A DNA stretch of 52,684 bases from Ruminococcaceae bacterium UBA7101 (GCA_002493325.1 DKYL01000091.1:1-52684); one strand, 5' to 3'. Positions 7,697 through 16,393 are shown, numbered from the stretch's first letter. Notes: a model not told the origin generated them from the sequence alone. Made by a program: numbers and translations.

Positions 7697-7725
7697 ATTA
7701 TACAATAATTAAAGCATTATTTCAA
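7697..7725 (-). promoter_or_regulatory. Sigma-A promoter of the foldase gene
   Basis: On the minus strand TTGAAA (7725-7720), a 17 nt spacer and a perfect TATAAT (7702-7697) sit about 30 bases before the ATG at 7665. It is a strong vegetative promoter, back to back with the promoter at 7788-7816. Confidence 0.75.
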
Positions 7726-7787
7726 TCATTTTGAATGTAAAAAAAATATTAATACAATATGAAAAACCTTACAAATTATGTTAAGAC

Positions 7788-7816
7788 TTGAAAAATTGAT
7801 GCTGATATAGTATTAT
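7788..7816 (+). promoter_or_regulatory. Sigma-A promoter of the O-antigen ligase-like gene
   Basis: TTGAAA (7788-7793), a 17 nt spacer and TATTAT (7811-7816) lie about 50 bases before the preferred ATG at 7869. The apparent TTG start at 7818 overlaps the expected transcription start, which also argues for the later ATG. Confidence 0.65.
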
Positions 7817-7868
7817 ATTGAAAGAATTTATCTTATCATTAAATTCAAAAAGCTTTATGAGGTTAGAA

Positions 7869-9278
7869 ATGAGCGAGAAAATAGCAAGCCTTAAAGCCGG
7901 ATATAAGAAAAATCCCGGCTGGTACTGGCTTTTGGCTATTATCTTTTTCTTTCCCATATTACCTGAGTATATAAGCCCTTTTCTGCTGTTTGCAGGCTTC
8001 ATAGTTTTTAAAAGGCAGTGGTCACGTGAAGGGAAAAAGGCAAAGGTTGGTACACTGGGAAAGCTGATAATAGCATTTATGGCGCTGGCACTGGTCAGCA
8101 CAATCTGGAGTGAAACAAGGTTTTCAACCTTTTCGACTGCGGCACTGTGGTGGGGCATGTTTTTAGTTGAGGTTATGATTTATAACCTTGCAAGAACAAG
8201 AAGAAAAATCGACAGAATATTGTCAATGATGGTGCTTGCAGGAGGAATTAACGGTTTTGTAGGTGCCATTCAGATACTTACATATACTCTTTATAAACAT
8301 GAAATCATAAGTCAGAACTGGGTGCTTGTTACACCCTTTTACAGAAATCTTGATGAGGCAATATATACCTGGCTGCCTTTTGAAATCAGCACAAATGCCT
8401 GGGTATCAAGGGCAAGCGGTTTCTTTTCAAACCCAAATCTTCTGGCAACATATATGGTAATATGCTATCCTATATCCATTTATCTGTTTTTAAATTCAAA
8501 AGACAGACTGCATAAGATTGCATATTTTGGAATAAATGTTCTGATCAGTGCAGGTATGAGTTCAACAATGACACGTGCAGGCTGCTTTATTGCAATTGCA
8601 GGCTGGATATTTATGTTTGTCATTTTAGCAAAAAGGCACTGGAAGCCGCTGCTCCAAATCTTTATTCCGACAATATGCATTATCCTGCCTTCCATTCTGA
8701 CAAGATATGGTTTAATTTTTCAGAATGTTCCGATTGTAAGTGATGTTGCCACAGGAGGATATGAAGCCAAGAAATCAAGCGAGGCACATTTTCAGATTTG
8801 GAACAGCCTGTTTGATTATATTACCACGCATATAAAGACTTTTATATATGGTACAGGATTCGGAGTTGAGCAGACAGGTCATATACTTTATGAAAGCTAC
8901 GATTTAAGCAAACCGCATGCACACAATTTCATTATTGAAACATGGATGGAGCTTGGTATTATCGGCGTTATTGTTTTAGCGGTTGTGTTTGTGTGCACCT
9001 TTGGCAAGCTGCTGGAAATCAATACCAATAACGGGAAAAAATTCACGCTTGTATTTTGTGTATTCACAGCAACCCTGCTCTATCTGCTTTTTGGTTTGAC
9101 AGACTATATATTCAATTCACCAAAGCAGATTATTCTTCTGTTCATTCTGCTGGGGCTTACACAGGCAATAAGCATCTGCTATGAAAAAACGGTTATTCAT
9201 GACAGGGAAAGCCTGATACAGGTAGCAGAAACCGAAATTGACAATATCATTCATCAAAAACCCATTAACACAAAATAG
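7869..9278 (+). CDS. O-antigen ligase / Wzy-type polymerase family membrane protein
   Basis: A 469 aa polytopic membrane protein with about ten hydrophobic helices and a large extracellular loop in the second half. That loop has the family pattern of O-antigen ligases (GTGFGVEQTGH ... KPHAHNFIIETWMELGIIG); the His-containing H-N stretch is typical of the Wzy_C domain. Such enzymes join polymerised or lipid-linked glycans to an acceptor. ATG 7869 is chosen because GAGG at 7859-7862 sits 6 bases upstream; the TTG at 7818 has no ribosome binding site. It stands alone with its own promoter and terminator, 11 kb from the polysaccharide operon, which has its own EpsG-type polymerase. A transfer of glycan to the cell wall is possible but not shown. 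Confidence 0.85.
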   Translation: MSEKIASLKAGYKKNPGWYWLLAIIFFFPILPEYISPFLLFAGFIVFKRQWSREGKKAKVGTLGKLIIAFMALALVSTIWSETRFSTFSTAALWWGMFLVEVMIYNLARTRRKIDRILSMMVLAGGINGFVGAIQILTYTLYKHEIISQNWVLVTPFYRNLDEAIYTWLPFEISTNAWVSRASGFFSNPNLLATYMVICYPISIYLFLNSKDRLHKIAYFGINVLISAGMSSTMTRAGCFIAIAGWIFMFVILAKRHWKPLLQIFIPTICIILPSILTRYGLIFQNVPIVSDVATGGYEAKKSSEAHFQIWNSLFDYITTHIKTFIYGTGFGVEQTGHILYESYDLSKPHAHNFIIETWMELGIIGVIVLAVVFVCTFGKLLEINTNNGKKFTLVFCVFTATLLYLLFGLTDYIFNSPKQIILLFILLGLTQAISICYEKTVIHDRESLIQVAETEIDNIIHQKPINTK

Positions 9279-9290
9279 AATAAAGTAAAA

Positions 9291-9324
9291 AACAGCTGTT
9301 GAGAAATTCTCAACAGCTGTTTTT
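9291..9324 (+). terminator. Rho-independent terminator
   Basis: A perfect 13 bp stem (9291-9303 / 9309-9321) around AACAGCTGTTGAG with a 5-base loop, followed by a short T run. It ends the O-antigen ligase-like transcript. It also shows that the long frame reaching back to 9299 is not the true start of the next gene. Confidence 0.9.
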
Positions 9325-9356
9325 ATACACATTTACATATGTGTATAAATTTATAC
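9324..9356. repeat. Two overlapping palindromes in the leader of the YhgE gene
   Basis: Arms TATACACAT (9324-9332) and ATGTGTATA (9339-9347) are separated by 6 bases. They overlap a perfect 14-base palindrome, GTATAAATTTATAC, at 9343-9356. This looks like paired operator sites for a dimeric repressor. YhgE-family genes often sit beside TetR regulators, but none is adjacent here. Confidence 0.5.
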
Positions 9357-9448
9357 AAATGCATAAAAATGTATGGTTACTTTTTCCGTGGTTTGTAATA
9401 CAATTTGTAATAAAGAGTTTTACTGATTGTTTTAAAGGAGGAAATGAT

Positions 9449-11923
9449 ATGTCAGTAAAAAATAAAAAAGCCAACATTTTTATGAAGGTAATAATTATAA
9501 TAGGTGTACTTATTATACCGCTTTTGTACAGTTATTTTTATCTAAGTGCCTTCTGGGACCCTTATGCAAGGCTTGAGGATGTGCCTGTGGCAGTAGTCAA
9601 TCTTGATGAGGGTGCACAAATCAACAATGAGCCAAGAAACATAGGAAATGAGATTTGTGAAAATCTGAAGGAAGACGGCTCACTGAAGTTTATTTTCACG
9701 GATGAAGAGGATGCTGATAACGGTGTTCTCGGCAAAGAATACTATGCGGCAATCATTATTCCGAAGGATTTTTCCGAATGTGCATCAACAGTATCAAAGG
9801 ATACAGAAAAGCTTCACGGCTCAATCATTTATAAAGCTAATCAAAAAAAGAACTATCTCGCCTCGCAAATCATCGGTTATGCAATGCCGACAATCAAAGA
9901 AAGTGTTAACGCGAGTATTGACGAGGAAATAATTAATACGCTGTGCGATAAACTGAACAGTGTGCCTGATGAAATGGGAGTTCTGCAAGACGGCTTCAAT
10001 CAGCTTTTAGACGGTTCGGGAAAACTGACAGACGCAGCATCAAAGCTCAGCAATGGTGCCGAGGATTTACTGAACGGCTCTTCAGCACTGTTAAACGGAA
10101 GCCAACGGGTTACTTCAGGTTCCTCTGATTTGAAAAACGGACTTTCAAAATTACAGTCGGGTACGAGCTCATTGGAACATTCTGCTCCTGCTCTCGGCAA
10201 CGGAATACAGGCACTGAACGCAGGTGCAAACGAGCTGAACAGCGGTCTGGCAACAATAGCTAAGAACAATACTGCTTTGAACAGCGGTGCGGCTCAGCTT
10301 TCTGAAGGAAGCATTACATTAAACGACAGTGTAGCAGTATATACGCAGGGTGTTTCTGCCTGCGAAAGCGGAGCATCAAAACTCACCGACGGAATAAAAT
10401 CCGCCGCACTGGGGGTAGACCGTGTAACTGCAGGGCTTGATCTTTCAGTAAAAGCACTTGATGAAAAGGCAGACAACGAAAGTCTTGATGCACTGGACAA
10501 CGGTGTCGATACACTGAACAGTTCCGTTAATGCACTTGATGCCAATTATACAAAGGCAATGGAATATCTAAGACTATATCAGCAAACCGGTGCTGACGCT
10601 TATTTAAACGGTGCCGTTCAGTATTTTGAGGGTATAGAAAAAAATATGCCCATGCTTACCGCAGGAACAGAATCTCTGCGCACGAATGTGAAAGCGCTTA
10701 CAAACGGAATGAGAGAAGTAAAAACAAACACGGCTCTTTTACAGGAGGGAATGCACCAGCTTCAGAACGGCTTTGGAAATTCTGAAAATCCCGATACACT
10801 GCTCGGCGGTGCAGAAGCATTAAATAAAGGCTTGAACACCTTGACCGAAAATAATAACGCTCTGACAGAGGGGGCTGCTGCATTAGCAAAAGGTGCTGAT
10901 AATCTTAACGGAGGTATCAAGGCATATACTGACGGTGTTCATTCAGCAGGTGTGGGTGCATCAAAGCTTGCTGACGGTACAAATGAATTAAATGCAAATG
11001 TACCTGCTCTGACAGCAGGAATCAAAGAGCTTTCAAAGGGCGCCGACCAACTGACTGCGGGTTCTAAAACGCTTAACAACGGCAGCAGTCGTGTAACCGA
11101 CGGTGCAAAAGCACTGAACGAAGGTATGACTACTCTGAAAAACGGCACAGATGCCATGCTTGACGGAACAAAACAGCTTGACAGTGGTATACACACGGCG
11201 GCTGATGGTGTAGATAACAGTATTCTTGAAACAAACAGCCAGCTCAAAGCACTGGCAGGTCTTGCTGAATACGGTGCAGAACCGATTACAACCGAAAGCG
11301 AATATATTCAGCCTGTGGCTAATTACGGCTCGGCTTTTGCTCCATACTTTATGGGACTGTCACTCTGGGTTGGCGGACTGATGATTTTCTTTGGAATCTA
11401 CCTTGACTATGGCAAAAAGATAAAAAGCCTTACCAAGGATTCAGATAAACCGTTGATAAGAGAAATCAGCTTTTTAGCTATCAGCTCATTACAGGGTATT
11501 GCCCTTGCTTTCGTAATTCAGGTTATTTTGGGAATTACAGTAAACAATCCCCTGCTCCTGTATTTCTCCTGCTGGATTACTTCTCTTGCATTTATGTCAA
11601 TCGTTCAGTTTTGCATCATCAATCTTGGCAACGGCGGTAAATTCATTGCACTTCTTCTGCTGATTTTACAGCTTACGTCCTGTGCAGGAACATTCCCTAT
11701 TGAAACGCAATCTGCATTTTTCCAGACAATATTTAAGATTCTGCCTATGTCTTATTCTACATTGTTGTTCAAGGAGGCTATAAGCGGAACGGCAGGTAAT
11801 GAAGCACTGAGATGCTCTCTTGTTCTGCTGGCTTACTTTGGAGTATTTATGATAATCAGCGGACTCTGTCATATCATAAAAGCAAAGAAATCCAAAAGAA
11901 AATATGCTGAACTGACAGTATAA
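9449..11923 (+). CDS. YhgE/Pip family membrane protein with long periodic extracellular domain
   Basis: An 824 aa protein. One N-terminal membrane helix (about 15-35) is followed by the YhgE/Pip N-domain (VPVAVVNLDEGA), a long segment of about residues 160-640 built of degenerate repeats of the form L-x2-G-x3-L (LSNGAEDLLNGSSALLNGS and similar), and five C-terminal membrane helices. The family includes phage-receptor (Pip, YueB) and type VII secretion-associated (EsaA) proteins, and the C-terminus resembles ABC-2 permeases. ATG 9449 is chosen because AAAGGAGG (9434-9442) lies upstream. No WXG100 or EssC genes are nearby, so a link to type VII secretion is not supported. The repeats probably form a rod projecting from the membrane. 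Confidence 0.88.
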   Translation: MSVKNKKANIFMKVIIIIGVLIIPLLYSYFYLSAFWDPYARLEDVPVAVVNLDEGAQINNEPRNIGNEICENLKEDGSLKFIFTDEEDADNGVLGKEYYAAIIIPKDFSECASTVSKDTEKLHGSIIYKANQKKNYLASQIIGYAMPTIKESVNASIDEEIINTLCDKLNSVPDEMGVLQDGFNQLLDGSGKLTDAASKLSNGAEDLLNGSSALLNGSQRVTSGSSDLKNGLSKLQSGTSSLEHSAPALGNGIQALNAGANELNSGLATIAKNNTALNSGAAQLSEGSITLNDSVAVYTQGVSACESGASKLTDGIKSAALGVDRVTAGLDLSVKALDEKADNESLDALDNGVDTLNSSVNALDANYTKAMEYLRLYQQTGADAYLNGAVQYFEGIEKNMPMLTAGTESLRTNVKALTNGMREVKTNTALLQEGMHQLQNGFGNSENPDTLLGGAEALNKGLNTLTENNNALTEGAAALAKGADNLNGGIKAYTDGVHSAGVGASKLADGTNELNANVPALTAGIKELSKGADQLTAGSKTLNNGSSRVTDGAKALNEGMTTLKNGTDAMLDGTKQLDSGIHTAADGVDNSILETNSQLKALAGLAEYGAEPITTESEYIQPVANYGSAFAPYFMGLSLWVGGLMIFFGIYLDYGKKIKSLTKDSDKPLIREISFLAISSLQGIALAFVIQVILGITVNNPLLLYFSCWITSLAFMSIVQFCIINLGNGGKFIALLLLILQLTSCAGTFPIETQSAFFQTIFKILPMSYSTLLFKEAISGTAGNEALRCSLVLLAYFGVFMIISGLCHIIKAKKSKRKYAELTV

Positions 11924-11930
11924 ACCACAA

Positions 11931-11965
11931 AAGACCTTGTAAACAAAATGCTTACAAGGTCTTTT
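11931..11965 (+). terminator. Rho-independent terminator
   Basis: A perfect 12 bp stem (AAGACCTTGTAA 11931-11942 / 11952-11963) with a 9-base loop and a TTTT run, directly after the YhgE gene. Because the stem begins with A and ends with T it may also terminate the convergent acetyltransferase transcript. Confidence 0.85.
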
Positions 11966-11972
11966 CGTATTA

Positions 11973-12398
11973 TTAAAACAGTGTTTTTTTCATCCACTGA
12001 TGAGGGCAATCCTCATCAAAATCACTTTCGCCAAATGGGACATAGCCTGCCTTTTCGTAAAAAGCCATTGCTCTGCACTGGGAATGAAGCATAACGCTTT
12101 CACCGCCTGTTTCTTTTATCAGTCGTTCAGCCTCTGCCACGAGCATTGCACCGAAGCCATTGCCTCTGTATTGCTTAAGCGTTGCAAGCCTGCCGATAAA
12201 ATACTGATTGCTTTCACAGTAAAACCTGCATACCGCAGCAGGATGATTATTGCAGTAAAGAACAAGATGTGCTGATATATTATCAATATCGTCAAATTCC
12301 TCACAAAAGCCCTGCTCCTCAACAAAAACTGTTGTTCGGATATCTTTTGCATCCTCAGGCAGAACAGCAAAATTTTTAATTATAATATCATTCTCCAT
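11973..12398 (-). CDS. GNAT family N-acetyltransferase (ElaA-like)
   Basis: A 141 aa GNAT protein that would transfer an acetyl group from acetyl-CoA to an amine. Seen: the N-terminal FVEEQGFCEEFDDID, typical of ElaA-like members, the acetyl-CoA loop QYRGNGFGAML near residue 85, and the C-terminal FYEKAGY. ATG 12398 is preferred over the GTG at 12422; it overlaps the stop region of the upstream zinc-ribbon gene by 11 bases, implying coupling. The substrate is unknown. It is the last gene of a minus-strand run that starts at the pyrophosphatase. Confidence 0.85.
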   Translation of the reverse strand: MENDIIIKNFAVLPEDAKDIRTTVFVEEQGFCEEFDDIDNISAHLVLYCNNHPAAVCRFYCESNQYFIGRLATLKQYRGNGFGAMLVAEAERLIKETGGESVMLHSQCRAMAFYEKAGYVPFGESDFDEDCPHQWMKKTLF

Positions 12399-12876
12399 AA
12401 AGCACTGACCCGCAGTATTCACATTCCTGATGCTTGCCTTCCTCTACTACATTTTTTGCACCACAGCCCTGACACTGAACGGTAACAAATTTCTTTTCAA
12501 CTTTTTCTTTTATGGTAAAAGTATCCTGCGCAACATAGTTCCTTGCAATCATTTTTTCAATATTTTTTCTTACTTTTTCCTCTGTTGAATTGGTCAGGAC
12601 TGCAATATCTTTAATTGTGGCATCTGAATTGCTGTTTAAAACCTTCATATATCTTTTATAGGTATCAACAAGTCTTTTTTTCAGAACTCCCCAGACTATA
12701 AGTGCTATACCTACAACGGTTACAGCTATGCAAAACTCAAGAAAGCCGTCATCAGCCGCCTGCGCATCACCAATGGTCATAATAGCAAACAATCCGAATG
12801 TAACGCTGAAAAGACAACCGACAATCAAAAGAATTATATAAGAAACTTTGTCATATATCAACCTTGATTTTTTCAT
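12388..12876 (-). CDS. Membrane protein with C-terminal zinc ribbon
   Basis: A 162 aa protein. Two membrane helices (about residues 10-35 and 43-63) are followed by a winged-helix-like stretch (SDATIKDIAVLTNSTEEKVRKNIEKM) and a zinc ribbon C-x2-C-x13-C-x2-C (CQGCGAKNVVEEGKHQECEYC). There is no known enzymatic motif. The ribosome binding site TAGGAGG precedes the ATG. It lies 11 bases after the SPFH gene, which also ends in zinc ribbons, so the two probably work together at the membrane. Family name not recognised. Confidence 0.75.
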   Translation of the reverse strand: MKKSRLIYDKVSYIILLIVGCLFSVTFGLFAIMTIGDAQAADDGFLEFCIAVTVVGIALIVWGVLKKRLVDTYKRYMKVLNSNSDATIKDIAVLTNSTEEKVRKNIEKMIARNYVAQDTFTIKEKVEKKFVTVQCQGCGAKNVVEEGKHQECEYCGSVLYGE

Positions 12877-12887
12877 ATAATCGCCTC

Positions 12888-13961
12888 CTACTCTGCCTTC
12901 GTTCCGCAGTTATGACAGAACTTCTGACCGGGAGTAAGTGCAGTACCGCATTCTCTGCAAAAACCTGCTGACAATTCTTTTCCGCAGTTGTGACAGAATT
13001 TCTGGCTCTTTTTCACCACAGCCGAACATTCAGGACAGATTATCGTCTGCTCTTCAGCTTCAGTCGGCTTATTGACATCTGTATTAATATTATTACTGAT
13101 TTCCCTAAACTCACTGCCTACAGCCGTTCCTAAACCAACACCTGCACCAAGTCCGATACCTGCACCCATAAATGCAGATGCTCCGCCGCCCTCATTGGAT
13201 GCAGCACTTTCAAGTGTATCAAAGGAACGCTCCTGCTGATAGCTGTAACCCATAATATCCATTTCAGCTTTCTTGGAAAGTGTATTTCTCAGCTTAACAA
13301 TGGCAGGGTCGTCCTCGGGCACACTGATTTCATTCACATTAAATGTGAGCAACTCTATTCCATACTCTTTCATAATCGGAGCAAGCTGTTCCTTAAGAAA
13401 TGCGGAAAGCTCGTCAAGATATGCATTAATCTCAAGCACACAAATCTGCTTTTTAATCAGATAGCTTGATATAGCATCCTTAACGGTAGTAACATAAATA
13501 CCCCTGAAATACTTTGTTATGGACTCCTCATCAAAATATCCCAGCGTACCGACCATTTTGACAAGAAAGCTTTTCGCATCTTCAATCTGAATACCAAATG
13601 AGCCGTGTGCTCTGACAGGTACGAAAATGCCGTATTTGGCATCCTGTATCTGAATCGGTGACGGAGTACCCCATTTTATGTTTAAGCTGTGTGCCTTATT
13701 AACATACCATACCTCGGCAGAAAACGGGGATTTACCGCCGAAAGGAAGATTTATAAGTTTATTTAAAAGCGGAATATTCTGTGTTTCAAGCGTATAAGTA
13801 CCTGCTCCAAACACATCAAAAACCTGACCGCCTTTATATAGCACAGCCTCCTGTGACTCGTTAACAATAAGCTGGGTCCATGTGCCAAGCTCCTCATTCG
13901 GATATTTCCATGCAAAAACATTGGGCTGTCCGTTATATTTCAATACTTCAACAATAGCCAT
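12888..13961 (-). CDS. SPFH-domain protein with C-terminal zinc ribbons (YdjI-like)
   Basis: A 357 aa protein. An SPFH/virion-core-like domain covers about residues 1-235, followed by a Gly/Ala-rich linker (SAFMGAGIGLGAGVG) and two zinc ribbons of the form C-x2-C-x10-C-x2-C (CPECSAVVKKSQKFCHNC and CRECGTALTPGQKFCHNC). There is no N-terminal signal; the glycine-rich segment may associate with membrane. YdjI of Bacillus subtilis, in an operon with a PspA homologue, is the nearest recognised relative and is linked to membrane stress. No PspA homologue is present here. AGAGGAG precedes the ATG. It is 39 bases downstream of the alpha-glucosidase and may be co-transcribed. Confidence 0.85.
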   Translation of the reverse strand: MAIVEVLKYNGQPNVFAWKYPNEELGTWTQLIVNESQEAVLYKGGQVFDVFGAGTYTLETQNIPLLNKLINLPFGGKSPFSAEVWYVNKAHSLNIKWGTPSPIQIQDAKYGIFVPVRAHGSFGIQIEDAKSFLVKMVGTLGYFDEESITKYFRGIYVTTVKDAISSYLIKKQICVLEINAYLDELSAFLKEQLAPIMKEYGIELLTFNVNEISVPEDDPAIVKLRNTLSKKAEMDIMGYSYQQERSFDTLESAASNEGGGASAFMGAGIGLGAGVGLGTAVGSEFREISNNINTDVNKPTEAEEQTIICPECSAVVKKSQKFCHNCGKELSAGFCRECGTALTPGQKFCHNCGTKAE

Positions 13962-14000
13962 TTTTTCTCCTCTGACATATAACTGTTTTAATCTGATAAT

Positions 14001-15665
14001 TTATTCAAAAACATACACCCTTGTTTCATAAGGTCTCAGCTTAAAACCGTTGCCCTGAACCGTTGGATTTGCATAGTTACATAAAATCGGCTTTCCTTCC
14101 TCAAGATTGAAGCCCTTTGGTGCTTCAAAAGGAACAGTGCTTTCACTGAAAGAATTGATGACAAGAAGCCTTTTTCCGAGATAATTACGCTCATAAACAT
14201 ACAGCTTATCGGAATTTTTATAATGCTCCTTATAATCGCCGAATATTGCAACCTCATTCTCACGCTTAAATTTAATTAATGCCTTATAATGATTCAGAAT
14301 GGAATTCGGGTCTTCCATTTCCTTTTTCGCATTAATCTGCTTGTAATTCGGATTTACGGGAAACCAAGGTGTACCGCTGGTGAATCCTGCATTGTCACTG
14401 TCATCCCACTGAACGGGAGTACGTGAATTATCACGTGTTGACCTGACAGCCCACTCCCAAGCCTTATCCTTGTTAAGACGCACCTTATTAACCGCAACAT
14501 TATAATTGTTTTTCATAAACACATCAACATAATCATCAAGGCTTTCGTGCCTGATATTCAGCATACCAAGCTCCTGACCCTGATAGATAAACGGTGTGCC
14601 CTGCTGCAGCATATACATATTTGCAAGCATTTTACCTGACTCAACTCTGTATCTTTCACTGCCGTAGCGTGAAATAATACGGGGATGGTCGTGATTTTCA
14701 ATATACAGAGTATTCCATGCCCTGCCCCTCAGCTTTTCCTGCCAGGAGGAGAATGCTCTCTTCATTTTTCTTAAATCAAACTTTTTCTGTATGTAATCCA
14801 CCATAAAGCAGTCAGCCTCAATATGCTGAAAATGGAACATCATATCAAGCTCTTTATTGCTTTCATCAATATATTTAAGTGCGTTATTGGGCGTCATCAT
14901 AGGGGCTTCGCCGACTGTGAAGCAGTCATACTGATCCGTAACCTCTCTGTATTCCTTCAGATATTTATGGATATTCGGACCATCCATATAATTCTCTATG
15001 CCGCAGGCAGCAGGAATAGGAAATCCGTTAGGCAGTCCTTCCTTTTTTGAAATGAAGGTAATAACATCCTCCCTAAAGCCGTCAACACCCATATCAAGCC
15101 AGAAACGCATAATATCCTTTACTTCCTCACGCACCTTGGGGTTATCGTGATTTAAGTCAGGCTGTTTTTTGGCAAAAACGTGCAGATAGTATTCCTTTGA
15201 CTTTTCATCCTGCTCCCATGCACCACCCTCAAAGCAGGAAAGCCAGTTGTTCGGCGGTCTTTTACCGCCTGCCTTTCCTTTTCGCCAGATATAATAATCG
15301 TGGTAAGGTGAGTGAACATCCCTTGACTGCTCAAACCACTTATGCTCATCAGAGGTATGGTTAACAACCAAATCCATAATCACCTTGATATCACGCTTAT
15401 GAGCCTCATCCAGAACACGCCTGAACAGCTCAAGATCTCCGTAATCATTATGTATATCCTTATAATCAGCTATATCATAGCCGAAATCTGCATTCGGAGA
15501 AGGATAGAGAGGTGAAAACCAGATGCAGTTACATCCAAGGTCCTTTATATAATCAAGCTTACTGAGAACACCCTCCAAATCGCCGATGCCGTCACCATTT
15601 CCATCGCAGAACGAGCGAGGCCATATCTGATAAACAACAAGCTCCTTGTACCAATCCTTTTTCAT
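14001..15665 (-). CDS. GH13 alpha-glucosidase (oligo-1,6-glucosidase type)
   Basis: A 554 aa cytoplasmic glycoside hydrolase that releases glucose from the non-reducing ends of short alpha-glucans. The four GH13 motifs are present: DLVVNH (98-103), GFREDVI with nucleophile Asp200, VGEAP with acid/base Glu253, and ENHDHPR with Asp326. The QPDLN signature at about 168 places it in subfamily 31 (oligo-1,6-glucosidase, isomaltase, trehalose-6-phosphate hydrolase relatives). Length is standard and there is no signal peptide. Arg-Glu in place of the more usual Arg-Met before the nucleophile may affect specificity. Isomalto-oligosaccharides are the likely substrate, but sucrose or trehalose-6-phosphate cannot be excluded. 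Confidence 0.9.
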   Translation of the reverse strand: MKKDWYKELVVYQIWPRSFCDGNGDGIGDLEGVLSKLDYIKDLGCNCIWFSPLYPSPNADFGYDIADYKDIHNDYGDLELFRRVLDEAHKRDIKVIMDLVVNHTSDEHKWFEQSRDVHSPYHDYYIWRKGKAGGKRPPNNWLSCFEGGAWEQDEKSKEYYLHVFAKKQPDLNHDNPKVREEVKDIMRFWLDMGVDGFREDVITFISKKEGLPNGFPIPAACGIENYMDGPNIHKYLKEYREVTDQYDCFTVGEAPMMTPNNALKYIDESNKELDMMFHFQHIEADCFMVDYIQKKFDLRKMKRAFSSWQEKLRGRAWNTLYIENHDHPRIISRYGSERYRVESGKMLANMYMLQQGTPFIYQGQELGMLNIRHESLDDYVDVFMKNNYNVAVNKVRLNKDKAWEWAVRSTRDNSRTPVQWDDSDNAGFTSGTPWFPVNPNYKQINAKKEMEDPNSILNHYKALIKFKRENEVAIFGDYKEHYKNSDKLYVYERNYLGKRLLVINSFSESTVPFEAPKGFNLEEGKPILCNYANPTVQGNGFKLRPYETRVYVFE

Positions 15666-15712
15666 AACAATCCCCTTCTCACAATGATTTCAGGCTGTTT
15701 ACAAAGCCTGAT

Positions 15713-16246
15713 TTACAGCTGATAATTTTCAATATAATTGTCAATACAGCTCTGAATTATCTGCTCTGCAACCTCACGCGGCTTAACCTCAGTTACAGAT
15801 GTATTTTTATTATGCTCAAGAGATTTATATACCTCAAAGAAATGCTTGATTTCATCAAACCTGTGCTGAGGAAGCTGGTCAATGTCGCTGTAACCGTTAT
15901 AGTTGGGGTCATTGACAGGAACGGCAATAATCTTTTCATCCCTTGCACCGCTGTCCTCCATAATAAGCACACCGATAGGAACACATTCCACAATTGTCAT
16001 CGGCTGAATCTGCTCACTGCAGAGCACAAGAACGTCAAGCGGGTCATTATCGCTTGCATAGGTTCTGGGAATAAAGCCGTAATTTGCAGGATAATGTGTT
16101 GATGTAAAAAGAACTCTGTCAAGCTTAAGCATACCTGTATCCTTGTCAAGCTCATATTTATTTTTGCCACCCTTGGAAATTTCAATAACAGCATAAAATC
16201 TGTTGCATTTAATCCTCTTGGGTGATATATCGTGCCAAATATTCAT
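15713..16246 (-). CDS. ppa: Inorganic pyrophosphatase, family I
   Basis: A 177 aa soluble pyrophosphatase that hydrolyses PPi to two phosphates and pulls biosynthetic reactions forward. Seen: the family I signature S-D-N-D-P-L-D (metal-binding Asp66, Asp68 and Asp71), HYPANYGFIPRT before it, and VPVNDP. The start is ATG 16246 because AAAGGAG lies at a suitable distance upstream. The longer in-frame extension to 16366 is hydrophobic, AT-rich and has no ribosome binding site. It is the first gene of a minus-strand run and is divergent from trkA. Confidence 0.93.
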   Translation of the reverse strand: MNIWHDISPKRIKCNRFYAVIEISKGGKNKYELDKDTGMLKLDRVLFTSTHYPANYGFIPRTYASDNDPLDVLVLCSEQIQPMTIVECVPIGVLIMEDSGARDEKIIAVPVNDPNYNGYSDIDQLPQHRFDEIKHFFEVYKSLEHNKNTSVTEVKPREVAEQIIQSCIDNYIENYQL

Positions 16247-16321
16247 AACGTCCACTCCTTTAATTATTACTTTATCATAAAAATAAAAATAAGTAAATAG
16301 AATAATGACTATAAATAAGTA

Positions 16322-16350
16322 TTGATTATGAAAATAATTTATGGTATAAC
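16322..16350 (+). promoter_or_regulatory. Putative sigma-A promoter of the trkA-trkH operon
   Basis: TTGATT (16322-16327), a 17 nt spacer and TATAAC (16345-16350) lie 43 bases before the trkA ATG. The opposite-strand promoter for the pyrophosphatase in the same 147-base gap could not be placed with confidence. Confidence 0.55.
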
Positions 16351-16393
16351 GATTGTATGAATTCATTTATATGTCATAAATTGTGGAGGAACT

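Noticed and set aside
9299..9448. A 50-residue N-terminal extension of the YhgE protein
   Set aside because: It begins inside a terminator hairpin and has no ribosome binding site; AAAGGAGG precedes ATG 9449.
9449..11923. Part of a type VII secretion locus
   Set aside because: YhgE-like proteins can be EsaA homologues, but no WXG100, EssC or EsaB gene is nearby, so only the family name is reported.
15691..15710. Small hairpin CAGGCT/AGCCTG between the pyrophosphatase and glucosidase genes
   Set aside because: The stem is only 6 bp with an 8-base loop and no T run on the minus strand, so it was not called a terminator.
16247..16366. A 40-residue extension of the pyrophosphatase
   Set aside because: It is AT-rich intergenic sequence holding the divergent promoter region; AAAGGAG supports ATG 16246.
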